DNA of 64,000 nt from UBA9659 sp965208605 (GTDB lineage: Bacteria; Pseudomonadota; Gammaproteobacteria; Pseudomonadales; Azotimanducaceae), in assembly GCA_965208605.1 (NCBI GenBank), contig OZ242345.1, positions 1,488,001-1,552,000 on the forward strand, given 5' to 3'. Below are positions 1 through 8,417 of the stretch, one piece after another. Within the stretch, counting starts at the first letter, position 1. Each line of letters starts with the position of its first letter. The notes beneath the pieces were generated by a model. The model was not told where the DNA came from, did not search any database, and was given only the letters and a program-made list of their open reading frames with translations. A program made the translations under genes and the position numbers.

Positions 1-1
1 T

Positions 2-301
2 CCTTGGCCAGGCATTGAAGCGTTAGTCACCAGAGCTGATCCTTTCAGCAATGGTACGGACACCTTGTGGGCCGACGAGGCGGTGTCGTTGGCAGATGCG
101 CTCAAAGTTTTCACGGTTAACGGTGCGAAAGCACTCCGAATAGGCACACAGAGTGGCTCTATTGAAATCGGAAAATCGGCAGATTTCATCGTCTTAAACC
201 ATAATCTGTTTGACATAGAGCCAGCACTTATTAGTGATACTGAAGTGCTAATGACGTTCTTTGCCGGTAGTAAGGTGTATGAAAAGTCTAATCAGAAATA
301 A
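2..301 (+). CDS. Amidohydrolase family 3 (YtcJ-like), C-terminal part only
   Basis: The frame is open from the first bases of the window and ends at TAA 299-301, so the gene begins outside. The visible 99 residues align by eye, nearly position for position, with the end of the next gene (shared motifs GIEA.VTRA, GAKALR, GS.E.GK.ADFIVLN.NLF). This is the beta-sandwich and terminal part of a metal-dependent amidohydrolase, which would hydrolyse an amide-type bond. The catalytic residues lie upstream and cannot be checked. It lies 8 nt before the paralogue, suggesting a tandem duplication in one operon. Substrate unknown. Confidence 0.85.
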   Translation, partial: PWPGIEALVTRADPFSNGTDTLWADEAVSLADALKVFTVNGAKALRIGTQSGSIEIGKSADFIVLNHNLFDIEPALISDTEVLMTFFAGSKVYEKSNQK

Positions 302-309
302 TTAATGCG

Positions 310-2067
310 ATGCCTACCTATAAACTTGCCAGGACTCCAGTTCTCGCAACTATCGCAAGTGTAGTAATGCTAACTGCCTGTCAGGACTTGCCAGCATCAA
401 AATCAGCTGATTTGATGGTTGTTAATGCGAAAATATATACGCTTGCTGAACCCGAATGGGCCGAGTCGATGGCCATCACCAATGGGCGAATTTCCTATAT
501 TGGTAGCGTCGAAGGTGCAGAAAAACTGGTCGGACCAGTAAGCCAGCGTCTGGATCTCGACGGCCGAATGGTGATGCCAGGTATAAACGACGCGCACCTA
601 CACCCCGTAGACGGCGCGCTGAAAGCACTCTATCGCTGCAATTTTCCATTTACAGCTGGCCCACTGGAGGTTCAATCAGCTGTTTTGGAATGTGTTAGAA
701 ATAGTGGCGACCAGCAGTGGATTATCGGTGGCCAATGGGACAGCGATTTCTTTGTCAACAACGATGTAGCTTCCCCGCGCGGTTTACTCGATGAGGTGTC
801 AGACGACAAAGCCGTTTTTTTACGCGCTGATTCCGGCCACGATGCCTGGTTAAATAGCAAAGGACTGGAGCTTGCTGGAATAAACAAACACAGCCATCAA
901 CCCGAGGGAGGTACGATTGTTCGTGATGAGAAGGGCGAGCCTAACGGGCTGCTTCTTGAAAAAGCGAAGTATGCGGCGGAAAAAAAGCTTCCCGCCAACA
1001 CCGAAGAACAATACGTCAATGCCGCCCGAGAATTGATACAGATAGCGAACGCATACGGCGTAACGGGCATGAAGGACGCTTCGGCAGAAGAAGCTGATGT
1101 GAAATCACTAACGGCATTGGCAAGCTCTGGTGAACTCACTGCGCATATGGCGACCTCACTCAGGGTTCGAAAAGAGGATTGGACTGCGGCTGGTTTTGAT
1201 ACCAGCCGATTACTGAGGGTGCGGGACCAGTACACAAATAATAACGTCGACACGCGACACGTAAAAATATTCATGGATGGAGTGCCGACCTCGTCGAGAA
1301 CAGCGGCGATGCTGATGAATTACTTGCCTGTTTCAGAGCAAGAGCCTGCGCACAACGGGGACGTACATTTTAGCCTTGTGCAATTGTCTGAAATGCTGAT
1401 TACGCTGGATGCGCTAGGCTTTACCGTAAAAATCCATACAGCGGGTGATCGCTCGGTACGCATGGCTCTGGACGCCATAGAAATTACCCGCGAAAAAAAT
1501 GGCCGTAGCGGTTTACGCCACGAACTTGCGCATGCAGGTTATATCCATCCCGATGATATTAGTCGCTTCCGCCCTCTCAATGCGGTCGCGGATCTGTCGC
1601 CTTATATTTGGTATCCCTCACCGATTATCGATTCTGTCCTTCGGGCAGTAGGGCCTCGCGGTGAAAGGTACTGGCCGATGCGTGCTCTGATAGCAGCTAA
1701 CGCCCCTATACTGGCGGGGTCAGATTGGCCCGCGGCTGTCTCTAGCATGAACCCTTGGGTCGGCATTGAAGCCATGGTGACTCGAGCCAATCCCAATGAC
1801 GAAACGGAAGGAGAATTATGGCCCGAGCAAGCGCTCTCCCTCGCGGAAGCGTTACGCGTGTTTACTCTGGGTGGCGCTAAAGCGCTTCGACTGGAACAGG
1901 AAACCGGCAGTCTGGAGACCGGAAAGCTTGCCGATTTTATCGTGTTAAATAAAAATCTTTTCGAGCAAGCCAGCAGCGAAATTGGTAGCACCGAAGTGGA
2001 AGCGACTTTCTTTGAAGGCAAGCTGGTTTATAGCCGCGATCAAGTCTTGTTCAACATCGTTCCGTAA
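310..2067 (+). CDS. YtcJ-like amidohydrolase, predicted lipoprotein
   Basis: The 585-residue protein has a hydrophobic N-terminus ending in a lipobox (LTAC, Cys24), so it is probably an envelope lipoprotein. The amidohydrolase signature His-x-His is at residues 96-98 (DAHLH). Later metal or active-site regions are visible: KIFMDG, KIHTAGDRS, RHELAHAG and AGSDWP. Length fits amidohydrolase_3/YtcJ enzymes, which are usually cytoplasmic; the lipobox is notable. Substrates of this family are diverse, so none is assigned. It follows the partial paralogue by 8 nt and precedes a small NTF2-like gene by 19 nt, so the three probably form one operon. Start ATG 310 keeps the lipobox close to the N-terminus. 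Confidence 0.9.
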   Translation: MPTYKLARTPVLATIASVVMLTACQDLPASKSADLMVVNAKIYTLAEPEWAESMAITNGRISYIGSVEGAEKLVGPVSQRLDLDGRMVMPGINDAHLHPVDGALKALYRCNFPFTAGPLEVQSAVLECVRNSGDQQWIIGGQWDSDFFVNNDVASPRGLLDEVSDDKAVFLRADSGHDAWLNSKGLELAGINKHSHQPEGGTIVRDEKGEPNGLLLEKAKYAAEKKLPANTEEQYVNAARELIQIANAYGVTGMKDASAEEADVKSLTALASSGELTAHMATSLRVRKEDWTAAGFDTSRLLRVRDQYTNNNVDTRHVKIFMDGVPTSSRTAAMLMNYLPVSEQEPAHNGDVHFSLVQLSEMLITLDALGFTVKIHTAGDRSVRMALDAIEITREKNGRSGLRHELAHAGYIHPDDISRFRPLNAVADLSPYIWYPSPIIDSVLRAVGPRGERYWPMRALIAANAPILAGSDWPAAVSSMNPWVGIEAMVTRANPNDETEGELWPEQALSLAEALRVFTLGGAKALRLEQETGSLETGKLADFIVLNKNLFEQASSEIGSTEVEATFFEGKLVYSRDQVLFNIVP

Positions 2068-2086
2068 CAGGCTGAGGAGTAGCCCC

Positions 2087-2455
2087 ATGTCAGACCAGGA
2101 AATTGAGAAGATCAAAGCGACAGTCTCGTCTTATGTTAGTGCCTGCCGGAAAGCAGACACCGCACTACTTGAATCAGTATTTGCGCCGAATGCTTTAATG
2201 GTCGGTTATATGCAAGGCGAACTATTGTTTGGCAGTATTCAGCCTTTTGTCGACGCAGTCGCAGCAAACCCTTCTCCGGACGCCGCCGGAACAAGCTACC
2301 AGACCACTATCTCAGATATCCGATGTGCGGGCGATGTTGGCCAGGCAACGCTAATTGAAACTGGATATATGAGCTTGAACTTTACCAATTACTTCCAGTT
2401 GCTGAAACTCGATGGTAAATGGCAAATTACGACGAAATCCTTCCACCACAGTTGA
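2087..2455 (+). CDS. Small NTF2/SnoaL-like protein (lumazine-binding type)
   Basis: The 122-residue protein starts at ATG 2087 behind a GAGGAG ribosome site at 2074-2079. It reads as a cone-shaped NTF2-like fold: an N-terminal helix, then YVSAC.KADTALLESVFAPNALM, followed by beta strands ending in WQITTKSFHHS. It resembles the putative lumazine-binding branch of the superfamily, whose members are often of unknown role. It sits just behind two amidohydrolases and probably shares their transcript. No catalytic function can be given. Confidence 0.75.
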   Translation: MSDQEIEKIKATVSSYVSACRKADTALLESVFAPNALMVGYMQGELLFGSIQPFVDAVAANPSPDAAGTSYQTTISDIRCAGDVGQATLIETGYMSLNFTNYFQLLKLDGKWQITTKSFHHS

Positions 2456-2623
2456 GTTCTTGATTGGCGAGAAGTAATTGTTCTTGAATCTAAATGATTA
2501 TAAGGTATAAGTTGGAGCATCATCGATCGTATAATATTGATATATGCGAGAAAATGAGCAAAATCAAGTCGGTCAAAATCGTGACCGAGAAGCATATTTG
2601 TGTCAACTCAATGAGGATATAAC

Positions 2624-4045
2624 ATGTTAAACCTAGATATGTATGTAAATGGTCAGGCTGTTCAAGGCAGCGAATCGTTTGCGGTAATCAATCCAGCCAC
2701 AGGTGCAGCATTTGCAAATGTTCAGGCCGGCGATATAGCACTAGTTGAACAGGCTGTAGGCTCGGCCAAGCAAGCGTTTGTTACCTGGAGTCAGACGTCC
2801 GATGCCGATCGACAGGCGGCGTGCCGCGATTTGGCCGGTGTGTTGAAAACGAATATGCCGGAGCTAATGGAGCTGGTCACGCGCGAAACCGGGAAACCCA
2901 TGGGCGGTCTTAATGGCGTTGGCTCCGGCATGGAGGTTGGTGGTGCTATGGCCTGGGCTCAGTTCACCGCTGAATTGTCCATCCCGGTTGAACTCATTCA
3001 AGACGACGACACAGCGCGGGTTGAAGTTCACCGAAAACCATTGGGCGTAGTGGCCTCCATCACACCCTGGAACTGGCCACTGATGATCGCAATCTGGCAC
3101 GTTATCCCGGCAATTCGAACTGGCAACACGGTAGTACTTAAGCCGTCACCTTACACCCCAGTCGCCACAACACGGTTCGTCGAACTCGCGCAACAGGTAC
3201 TCCCGCCAGGCGTATTAAATCTTGTGCATGGCGAGGGTCCTGTCGGTGGCGCACTCACATCGCACCCGGACATCGCCAAAATTATATTCACCGGTTCTAC
3301 CGCTACTGGGCGGAAAATTATGCAGTCAGCTTCCGCGAGCCTGAAACGCATTACCCTTGAACTCGGTGGCAATGATGCCGGAATAGTCCTGCCTGATGTC
3401 AAGGTAGCAGACGTTGCCCCAAAACTTTTCGGCGCCTGCTTTCATAATAACGGGCAAACCTGCGCAGCACTCAAGCGATTGTATGTGCACGAATCTCAGT
3501 ATGAAGAAATGTGCTCAGCACTTGCTGAGCTTGCCCAAACAGTCCGGGTGGGTGACGGTATGGAGGAAGATACCGAGCTCGGCCCGATACAGAATCTTGC
3601 GCAACTGAACATCGTCAAAGATCTCTCCCAGTCAGCGCGTACTGATGGCGGGCGGTTTCTAGCAGGTGGAGAGCAAATAGATCGCGATGGTTATTTCTTC
3701 CAGCCTACAATCGTCGCCGATTTGACTGACGGGTCGAGACTGGTTGATGAAGAACCGTTCGGGCCCATTTTGCCCGTAATCAAATATACGGACATTGAAG
3801 AAGTCATTCAACGCGCTAATCAAAATGAACGAGGGCTCGGAGGATCGGTCTGGTCAAGCGATACAGCCAAGGCTATCGCCTTCGCCCAACGCTTGGAGTG
3901 CGGGTCGGCATGGGTCAACCAGCATGGCGCTCTTCAACCCAACGCACCTTTTGGAGGTGTAAAACAGTCGGGAATTGGCGTAGAGTTTGGCACCTATGGC
4001 CTAGAGGAATATACATCCATCCAGACCTTAAACATTGCCAAGTGA
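2624..4045 (+). CDS. NAD(P)-dependent aldehyde dehydrogenase
   Basis: The 473-residue ALDH has the family hallmarks: TPWN with oxyanion Asn150, VLKPSP (Lys173), FTGST at about 223-227, general base Glu246 in LELGG, catalytic Cys280 in GQTC, and EEPFGPILPV. The start ATG 2624 follows a GAGGATA ribosome site. It oxidises an aldehyde to its carboxylate. It lies 38 nt upstream of an amine dehydrogenase heavy-chain gene in the same direction, which strongly suggests that it removes the aldehyde formed by amine oxidation (inference from context). The exact aldehyde, for example an arylacetaldehyde, cannot be read from the sequence. Confidence 0.92.
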   Translation: MLNLDMYVNGQAVQGSESFAVINPATGAAFANVQAGDIALVEQAVGSAKQAFVTWSQTSDADRQAACRDLAGVLKTNMPELMELVTRETGKPMGGLNGVGSGMEVGGAMAWAQFTAELSIPVELIQDDDTARVEVHRKPLGVVASITPWNWPLMIAIWHVIPAIRTGNTVVLKPSPYTPVATTRFVELAQQVLPPGVLNLVHGEGPVGGALTSHPDIAKIIFTGSTATGRKIMQSASASLKRITLELGGNDAGIVLPDVKVADVAPKLFGACFHNNGQTCAALKRLYVHESQYEEMCSALAELAQTVRVGDGMEEDTELGPIQNLAQLNIVKDLSQSARTDGGRFLAGGEQIDRDGYFFQPTIVADLTDGSRLVDEEPFGPILPVIKYTDIEEVIQRANQNERGLGGSVWSSDTAKAIAFAQRLECGSAWVNQHGALQPNAPFGGVKQSGIGVEFGTYGLEEYTSIQTLNIAK

Positions 4046-4083
4046 GGCAAGGAGAGTCAGCGAATTGCCGGGGGATAATGAGA

Positions 4084-5274
4084 ATGCGCACTAAATTATT
4101 CAGTGCAATAACAGGGTTTATTGCTGCGCTAGCGACCGGAGGAATGGCCCTTGCGGAACAGGGACCTGCATCTATTCCGCCGCCACTTGCGATAGAAAAA
4201 ACGGGTAATGTACTGAGTTTACCCGCCAGTTATCCCGAAAGCTGGGTCATGGTTGATGAAGCAAGTTTTTTTAGCATGTACGGTGGCAAAGTTATCGTTC
4301 TAGATGTGATGGAAACCGCCCCTGCCAAGCGCATAAAAGGCATGGTTCATAAAAACTTGCTCGGCAATTTTGCCCAGCACCAGAAACGGCCGGAATTCTA
4401 TGTGCTTGAAACTTTTCACGAGCGCGGCTGGCGGGGTAAAAAAACGGACGTGTTTGTTGTTTATGATCGAAGCACTCTGAAAATCAAAAAAGAATTTGTC
4501 TGGCCAACAGACCGAATGCAAGCTCTCCCGCGACGCTATGACATGACGGTGTCAGGCGACCAAGACTACCTTTACGCCGCCAATTTCACACCAGCAGCGT
4601 CATTTTCAGTGGTTCGACTTGATGGGCATGAGTTGCTGGGAACTATTGATACGCCCGGCTGTGTACTGACTTTCCCCGCTGGTAAGCGCAGCGTGGCTTC
4701 ATTGTGTAATAACGGCGGCATGTTAACGACGGTGGTGAATAAGGACGGCAGTCTGAAATCTCAACATCGCATGGAGCCATTCTTTGATACAGATAAAACA
4801 CCGATCTTCGAAAGGCCAGCCATTGTAAAAGGTCGCGCCTATTTCCCCAGTTTCACGGGCATGATGCATGAGATTGATTTGAGTGGTGAAGTAGCTAAGT
4901 ACAAAGGAAATTGGAACCTACTAAGTGAGGAAGAGCAAGCCGCAAACTGGCGGCCTGCTGGTCTTGGCCTAGTCGATCGAGATGACCAGGGACTGCTGTA
5001 CCTGATCATGCAGCCTGATGGTGCCGAAGGGACGCACTCACACGGTGGCTCTCATATTTGGGTCATTGACGTGCGTAAGAAACAGCGAGTGCGCATTATC
5101 GAAGCACCTAATTGGGCTATATCATTAGCGGTGACCCGAGGCAAGTCACCGAAAATTGTCGTCACCAACGGCGAACTGTCTTTGGATGTAATTGACGCAG
5201 AAAGCGGAGAGCTACTACAAACTATCAGCGATATAGGCAGCGTCACTCCCTTGATCGTTTACAAGTCGTATTGA
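4084..5274 (+). CDS. mauB: Methylamine/aralkylamine dehydrogenase heavy chain
   Basis: This 396-residue protein matches the beta-propeller heavy chain of TTQ amine dehydrogenases (MauB/AauB). An N-terminal signal peptide ends near ALAEQG; landmarks include MVDEASFFSMYGGKV, NFAQHQKRPEFYVLETFHERGWRG and EGTHSHGGSHIWV. The heavy chain scaffolds the TTQ-bearing light chain in the periplasm. I chose ATG 4084 rather than 4078 because the GGGGGA ribosome site at 4070-4075 is then 8 nt away. The upstream gene is an aldehyde dehydrogenase and downstream are mauE, a mauD remnant and mauA, the normal B-E-D-A order. Methylamine and aromatic amine substrates cannot be told apart by eye. Confidence 0.92.
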   Translation: MRTKLFSAITGFIAALATGGMALAEQGPASIPPPLAIEKTGNVLSLPASYPESWVMVDEASFFSMYGGKVIVLDVMETAPAKRIKGMVHKNLLGNFAQHQKRPEFYVLETFHERGWRGKKTDVFVVYDRSTLKIKKEFVWPTDRMQALPRRYDMTVSGDQDYLYAANFTPAASFSVVRLDGHELLGTIDTPGCVLTFPAGKRSVASLCNNGGMLTTVVNKDGSLKSQHRMEPFFDTDKTPIFERPAIVKGRAYFPSFTGMMHEIDLSGEVAKYKGNWNLLSEEEQAANWRPAGLGLVDRDDQGLLYLIMQPDGAEGTHSHGGSHIWVIDVRKKQRVRIIEAPNWAISLAVTRGKSPKIVVTNGELSLDVIDAESGELLQTISDIGSVTPLIVYKSY

Positions 5275-5284
5275 GCGCATTTTA

Positions 5285-5851
5285 ATGGATTGGTTAGCGT
5301 TGATTAGTGACTGTCTTGCCTTGTTTTTGTTATGGCTATTTGTCACTGCAGGCATTCACAAATTGCAATACCGAAATAGGAATTACTATCAGCGAGTAAT
5401 TTCCGCGTATGGGTTTGATAGCCTGGCAGCATCTTTGAACTTTAGACGGCTATTGGGTCTGTTCGAACTTCTGTTGGGCATGACAATCATGGTGCCACTC
5501 TGGCGGGAGGTGGCTGCCATCACTGCCACGCTACTGTTGCTCGGCTATTTTGTGTTAATGGCGACTCAGCTCTGGCAGGGTAAAAGAGATGTTGATTGTG
5601 GTTGTGCGGGCCCCATGAGTGATTCAAAAATTGCACCTGCGCTATTGGTTCGAAATGCCTTTCTGATTGTCGTTGCATTGTTTTGTGTGATGAATGATTC
5701 CAGTGCCCTATTCAGTGCTGCTCTCAATGATCGCAGCGCAGCACTGTTTGCGCTTCCTCTCGCGATAATGATGCCCATTCTATATATGTGTTGTGAACAG
5801 CTCATTGTGAATGGTCAGAAACTTCAAAACCTGAAAACAATAAGGTCGTAG
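5285..5851 (+). CDS. mauE: MauE-type membrane protein for amine dehydrogenase maturation
   Basis: The 188-residue membrane protein has about four hydrophobic segments and a DCGCAGP motif near residue 101, typical of the MauE/DoxX-like family. MauE, with the thioredoxin-like MauD, is needed for folding and disulfide formation of the cysteine-rich light chain in the periplasm. The start follows mauB by 10 nt. The gene looks intact, whereas its usual partner mauD directly downstream is broken, so the maturation pathway may be altered here. Confidence 0.88.
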   Translation: MDWLALISDCLALFLLWLFVTAGIHKLQYRNRNYYQRVISAYGFDSLAASLNFRRLLGLFELLLGMTIMVPLWREVAAITATLLLLGYFVLMATQLWQGKRDVDCGCAGPMSDSKIAPALLVRNAFLIVVALFCVMNDSSALFSAALNDRSAALFALPLAIMMPILYMCCEQLIVNGQKLQNLKTIRS

Positions 5852-5852
5852 A

Positions 5853-6069
5853 ATGGCTCTCCTCGTCATCTCAAATACCTTTCTCATGATAGTCATTAAA
5901 CAGCATGGGCTACAGTACTACCCGTATCTCATATCAGAAGTACTTGGCAGAAATTACAGCATCTCGAAAGATTGTTTGAAGCAAAAGAACGGAAGGTAGC
6001 ATCTATTCAGACTATATGGCCGGGCAAAGTGCGGCTGATGAAGCCAGCTTTGTAGAAGTGCCGAAATAG
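5853..6069 (+). pseudogene. mauD: Decayed mauD (thioredoxin-like maturation protein) remnant
   Basis: Three short pieces in three frames follow the MauD order. Frame one (from ATG 5853) gives MALLVISNTFLMIVI, like the MauD membrane anchor, running directly into KQHGLQYYPYLISEVLGRNY, like the second half of its thioredoxin domain. A second frame (5957-6010) gives QHLERLFEAKERKVASIQ, and a third (6010-6069) gives DYMAGQSAADEASFVEVPK then TAG; both resemble the MauD C-terminus. MauD is normally about 200 residues; here fewer than 75 survive, and the Cys-x-x-Cys region is absent. It lies exactly between mauE and mauA, where mauD belongs. The family match is from memory of MauD sequences, not an alignment. 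Confidence 0.75.
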
Positions 6070-6083
6070 GGAGACTGGAAAAA

Positions 6084-6596
6084 ATGAACATTCTCGACAA
6101 ACTCTTAGAAAAATCGGCACGCCGAGTTGCTCAACAAAGCTCGCGACGTAGCCTGTTAAAAACAGTAGGCACTGCACTGGTGGGTGCCGCCAGCATTCCC
6201 TTGTTGCCCGTCGCACGTGCTTCGGAGCAACCGGCTAAACCGGCGGAAACTGGCGACCCCGCTAGTTGTGATTATTGGCGCTATTGTGCCATCGACGGCT
6301 TTCTTTGCGAGTGCTGTGGCGGCAATTACAATAGTTGCCCTCCTGGTACCGAAATGTCTACCTTGACCTGGATAGGCACCTGCAGAAACCCAGATGATGG
6401 GCGCAATTACGTTATCTCATACAACGATTGTTGTGGTGTTACCCAATGTGGAACATGTTTGTGCCAACGTGATGAAAGAGATCGTCCCATTTACCGAGCT
6501 GACAAGTCCAACGACATAAACTGGTGCTTGGGCTCCAGCAGTTCCGTCTATCACTGTTCGACCGCAATCATTGTTGGTGTGGCGTTCGAAGAATAA
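6084..6596 (+). CDS. mauA: Amine dehydrogenase light chain, TTQ-containing
   Basis: The 170-residue light chain has a twin-arginine leader (SSRRSLLKTVG, residues 19-29), as expected for Tat export. The mature part is cysteine-rich (CDYWRYCAIDG, CECCGG, NDCCG, CLC). The two tryptophans that form the tryptophan tryptophylquinone cofactor are W96 and W147, 51 residues apart, as are W57 and W108 of the Paracoccus enzyme. The active-site aspartates fall at the equivalent places, D71 and D115. The gene therefore appears catalytically intact. TTQ synthesis normally needs the diheme enzyme MauG, which is not encoded in this window. Confidence 0.95.
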   Translation: MNILDKLLEKSARRVAQQSSRRSLLKTVGTALVGAASIPLLPVARASEQPAKPAETGDPASCDYWRYCAIDGFLCECCGGNYNSCPPGTEMSTLTWIGTCRNPDDGRNYVISYNDCCGVTQCGTCLCQRDERDRPIYRADKSNDINWCLGSSSSVYHCSTAIIVGVAFEE

Positions 6597-6622
6597 TTGC
6601 ATCGTATAACTGAACAATAAGT

Positions 6623-7117
6623 ATGAAAGTGTTCGGAGCCACTATTCAAATGCAATCCAATTCGGCGTTGCCCGTGGTGCCTTTGCTGTTGTGGCTATTT
6701 GCTACGTCTGCATTTGCGGAGTCGCCACAGCTAGAGCAACAGTCTCTGCCACAGGATGAGCTTGAGCGGCGTGCGCAGTTTAACTACCAACTGTATTGCC
6801 AAGGTTGCCATGGACCGGATGGTAGTGGGAAACGAGGCGTTCCCAGCCTCAAAGATTCGATTGGTACTTTTTTAAAATCACAACATGGCAGAGAATATCT
6901 GATTCGTGTTCCTGGCACCGCAAACGCACCGCTTGATGACTTGCAACTCACCGAATTAATGAACTGGACGATAATACGCTACGCTGGAGCTAGCCTGCCT
7001 GAACTATGGCAATCTTATGTAACGGAAGAAGTCAGTCTCTATCGCCAACAACCATTGTTAGAGGTGCAACGCTATCGACAACAACTTTTGGCCCAATTGC
7101 TGGAATCAGACGACTGA
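6623..7117 (+). CDS. Periplasmic monoheme cytochrome c
   Basis: The 164-residue protein has a signal peptide ending near SAFAES and a single haem c site, CQGCH at residues 59-63. It is followed by GPDGSGKRGVPSL, typical of class I cytochromes. The C-terminal 45 residues are rich in Gln, Leu and Glu. It follows mauA by 26 nt. Published aromatic amine dehydrogenase clusters also carry a small monoheme cytochrome directly after the light-chain gene, so it is a good candidate for the electron acceptor (inference). An alternative start at 6650 would shorten the leader. Confidence 0.85.
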   Translation: MKVFGATIQMQSNSALPVVPLLLWLFATSAFAESPQLEQQSLPQDELERRAQFNYQLYCQGCHGPDGSGKRGVPSLKDSIGTFLKSQHGREYLIRVPGTANAPLDDLQLTELMNWTIIRYAGASLPELWQSYVTEEVSLYRQQPLLEVQRYRQQLLAQLLESDD

Positions 7118-7144
7118 TCAGCTGGAAAATCACCGAGGTCTACA

Positions 7145-7720
7145 ATGAAACTTGTTCACTTTCAAAAATTAATAATCAAACTATTTCTCGCCTCAGTGTG
7201 CAGCTTGAGCCACGTTGCTAGCGCAGATGACGCAACTGTTCTCGCCCAGACGTGTTCTGCCTGTCATGGTCAAGCAGGCGTTTCCTTAAACCCCAATTGG
7301 CCACATTTAGCCGGACAAAAACAAGGCTATTTGATACAGGAAATAACGGCGCTCAGAGATGGCACAAGAGAAGAGCCGAGCATGTTACCGTTTGTGGCTG
7401 ATTTAACTGACGCGCAGGTCACAGTGCTAGCTGAGTATTATGCGGGACAGAAGAAACCAGGCAAACCGGAGGCTGAGGCAATCAACGCTAGTGGCGAAAA
7501 TATTCGTGCCCATTGCATGTCTTGTCACGGTGTCGCTGGAACAAGCGTCAATCAGCAATGGCCAAATATTGCAGGCCAGCCGCCAGCTTACTTACTCAAG
7601 CAGTTGCGCGCTTTCAAGGACGGTAGCCGCTCCGCACCGTTGATGAATATCATTGCGAATGAGTACACTGATCAACAACTTCGGGACGTAGCCGAGTACT
7701 ACAGTCAGTTAGCCTACTGA
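7145..7720 (+). CDS. Diheme cytochrome c4-like protein
   Basis: The 191-residue exported protein has an N-terminal signal peptide and two similar halves, each with a haem site: CSACHG (about 38-43) and CMSCHG (about 124-129). Each site is followed by a WP.LAGQ or WPNIAGQ motif and a TD.Q..... AEYY segment, the internal duplication typical of cytochrome c4. It probably passes electrons in the periplasm. Position within the amine dehydrogenase operon suggests it links the dehydrogenase to the respiratory chain. It is too short and lacks the features expected for the TTQ-forming diheme enzyme MauG. Confidence 0.88.
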   Translation: MKLVHFQKLIIKLFLASVCSLSHVASADDATVLAQTCSACHGQAGVSLNPNWPHLAGQKQGYLIQEITALRDGTREEPSMLPFVADLTDAQVTVLAEYYAGQKKPGKPEAEAINASGENIRAHCMSCHGVAGTSVNQQWPNIAGQPPAYLLKQLRAFKDGSRSAPLMNIIANEYTDQQLRDVAEYYSQLAY

Positions 7721-7769
7721 GAGACGACAGGTTAGATTCCTCTAGACACCATTAGCTGGCTTTTAAACA

Positions 7770-8417
7770 TTGGCACGGCACACTCCTGATCGCATTGCGT
7801 TGTTCGCATTTGCGCTTCCTGCGCTGTGTGTTGTCATTCTGGGATTTGGTCGCGCCGCTGGCTGGACCTGGGACTTTCTAAATGGACTGGGTTTCGCTGG
7901 ACTGAGCGGGCTAATTTATCTCGCTGTCCAGGGGCGGGCTCGTATCAACAACAGCGCACACCAAACTTTTAGTTATGTCGTTCTTTCGTTCGTCCTGATT
8001 CATTGTTTAGGACTGTTACTACTTGATTCTATTACTCTAGAATATCTACACTCAGGGGCTCCCACCTATATGTGGGCCGGCCTGTTAAGCGCAATGCTGT
8101 TAGCACTAATTCTGTTCAGTGCTTTACCCAGCCAGCGAAAGAAAGCTTTTCACAAATCACAGTATTTTCGGGGCTGGCATAAATACCTTAGCTGGCTTGT
8201 GATGGTTACCGCGGTGTGGCATGTGCTGGGAAGCGGGTTCTATTTACAGAACATGACACAATATCTGGTATTTTCTGGATTATTCCTGCCGATCATGGTT
8301 CCTCGACTTGTCAATACATCGCAACACCTTAGAGTGTTTTCCTGGCTTGCGTTTCTAGCTACTGGCGTATTGCTCGCCGCATTCATCTCGCTTGGTCTGA
8401 ATGTGAGTGTGAAATGA
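7770..8417 (+). CDS. Polytopic membrane protein, ferric-reductase/b-type cytochrome-like
   Basis: The 215-residue protein has about six hydrophobic segments. Histidines lie at the edges of several of them (SAHQTF, VLIHCLG, FRGWHKYLSW, TAVWHVLG), a pattern like ferric-reductase-type or b561-type haem-binding membrane domains; no FAD or NAD domain follows. The start is probably TTG 7770, with no strong ribosome site, so the N-terminus is uncertain. It overlaps the following tetraheme cytochrome gene by four bases (ATGA), indicating translational coupling. The pair could move electrons across or into the membrane (inference). Confidence 0.7.
   Translation: MARHTPDRIALFAFALPALCVVILGFGRAAGWTWDFLNGLGFAGLSGLIYLAVQGRARINNSAHQTFSYVVLSFVLIHCLGLLLLDSITLEYLHSGAPTYMWAGLLSAMLLALILFSALPSQRKKAFHKSQYFRGWHKYLSWLVMVTAVWHVLGSGFYLQNMTQYLVFSGLFLPIMVPRLVNTSQHLRVFSWLAFLATGVLLAAFISLGLNVSVK

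Noticed and set aside
897..1274. Long frame antisense to the amidohydrolase
   Set aside because: It overlaps a confidently identified gene and has only low-complexity Ser/Ala content, so it is a shadow of the coding strand.
7145..7720. MauG-type TTQ biosynthesis enzyme
   Set aside because: The protein has two haem sites but is only 191 residues with duplicated c4-type halves; MauG is much longer and lacks this symmetry.
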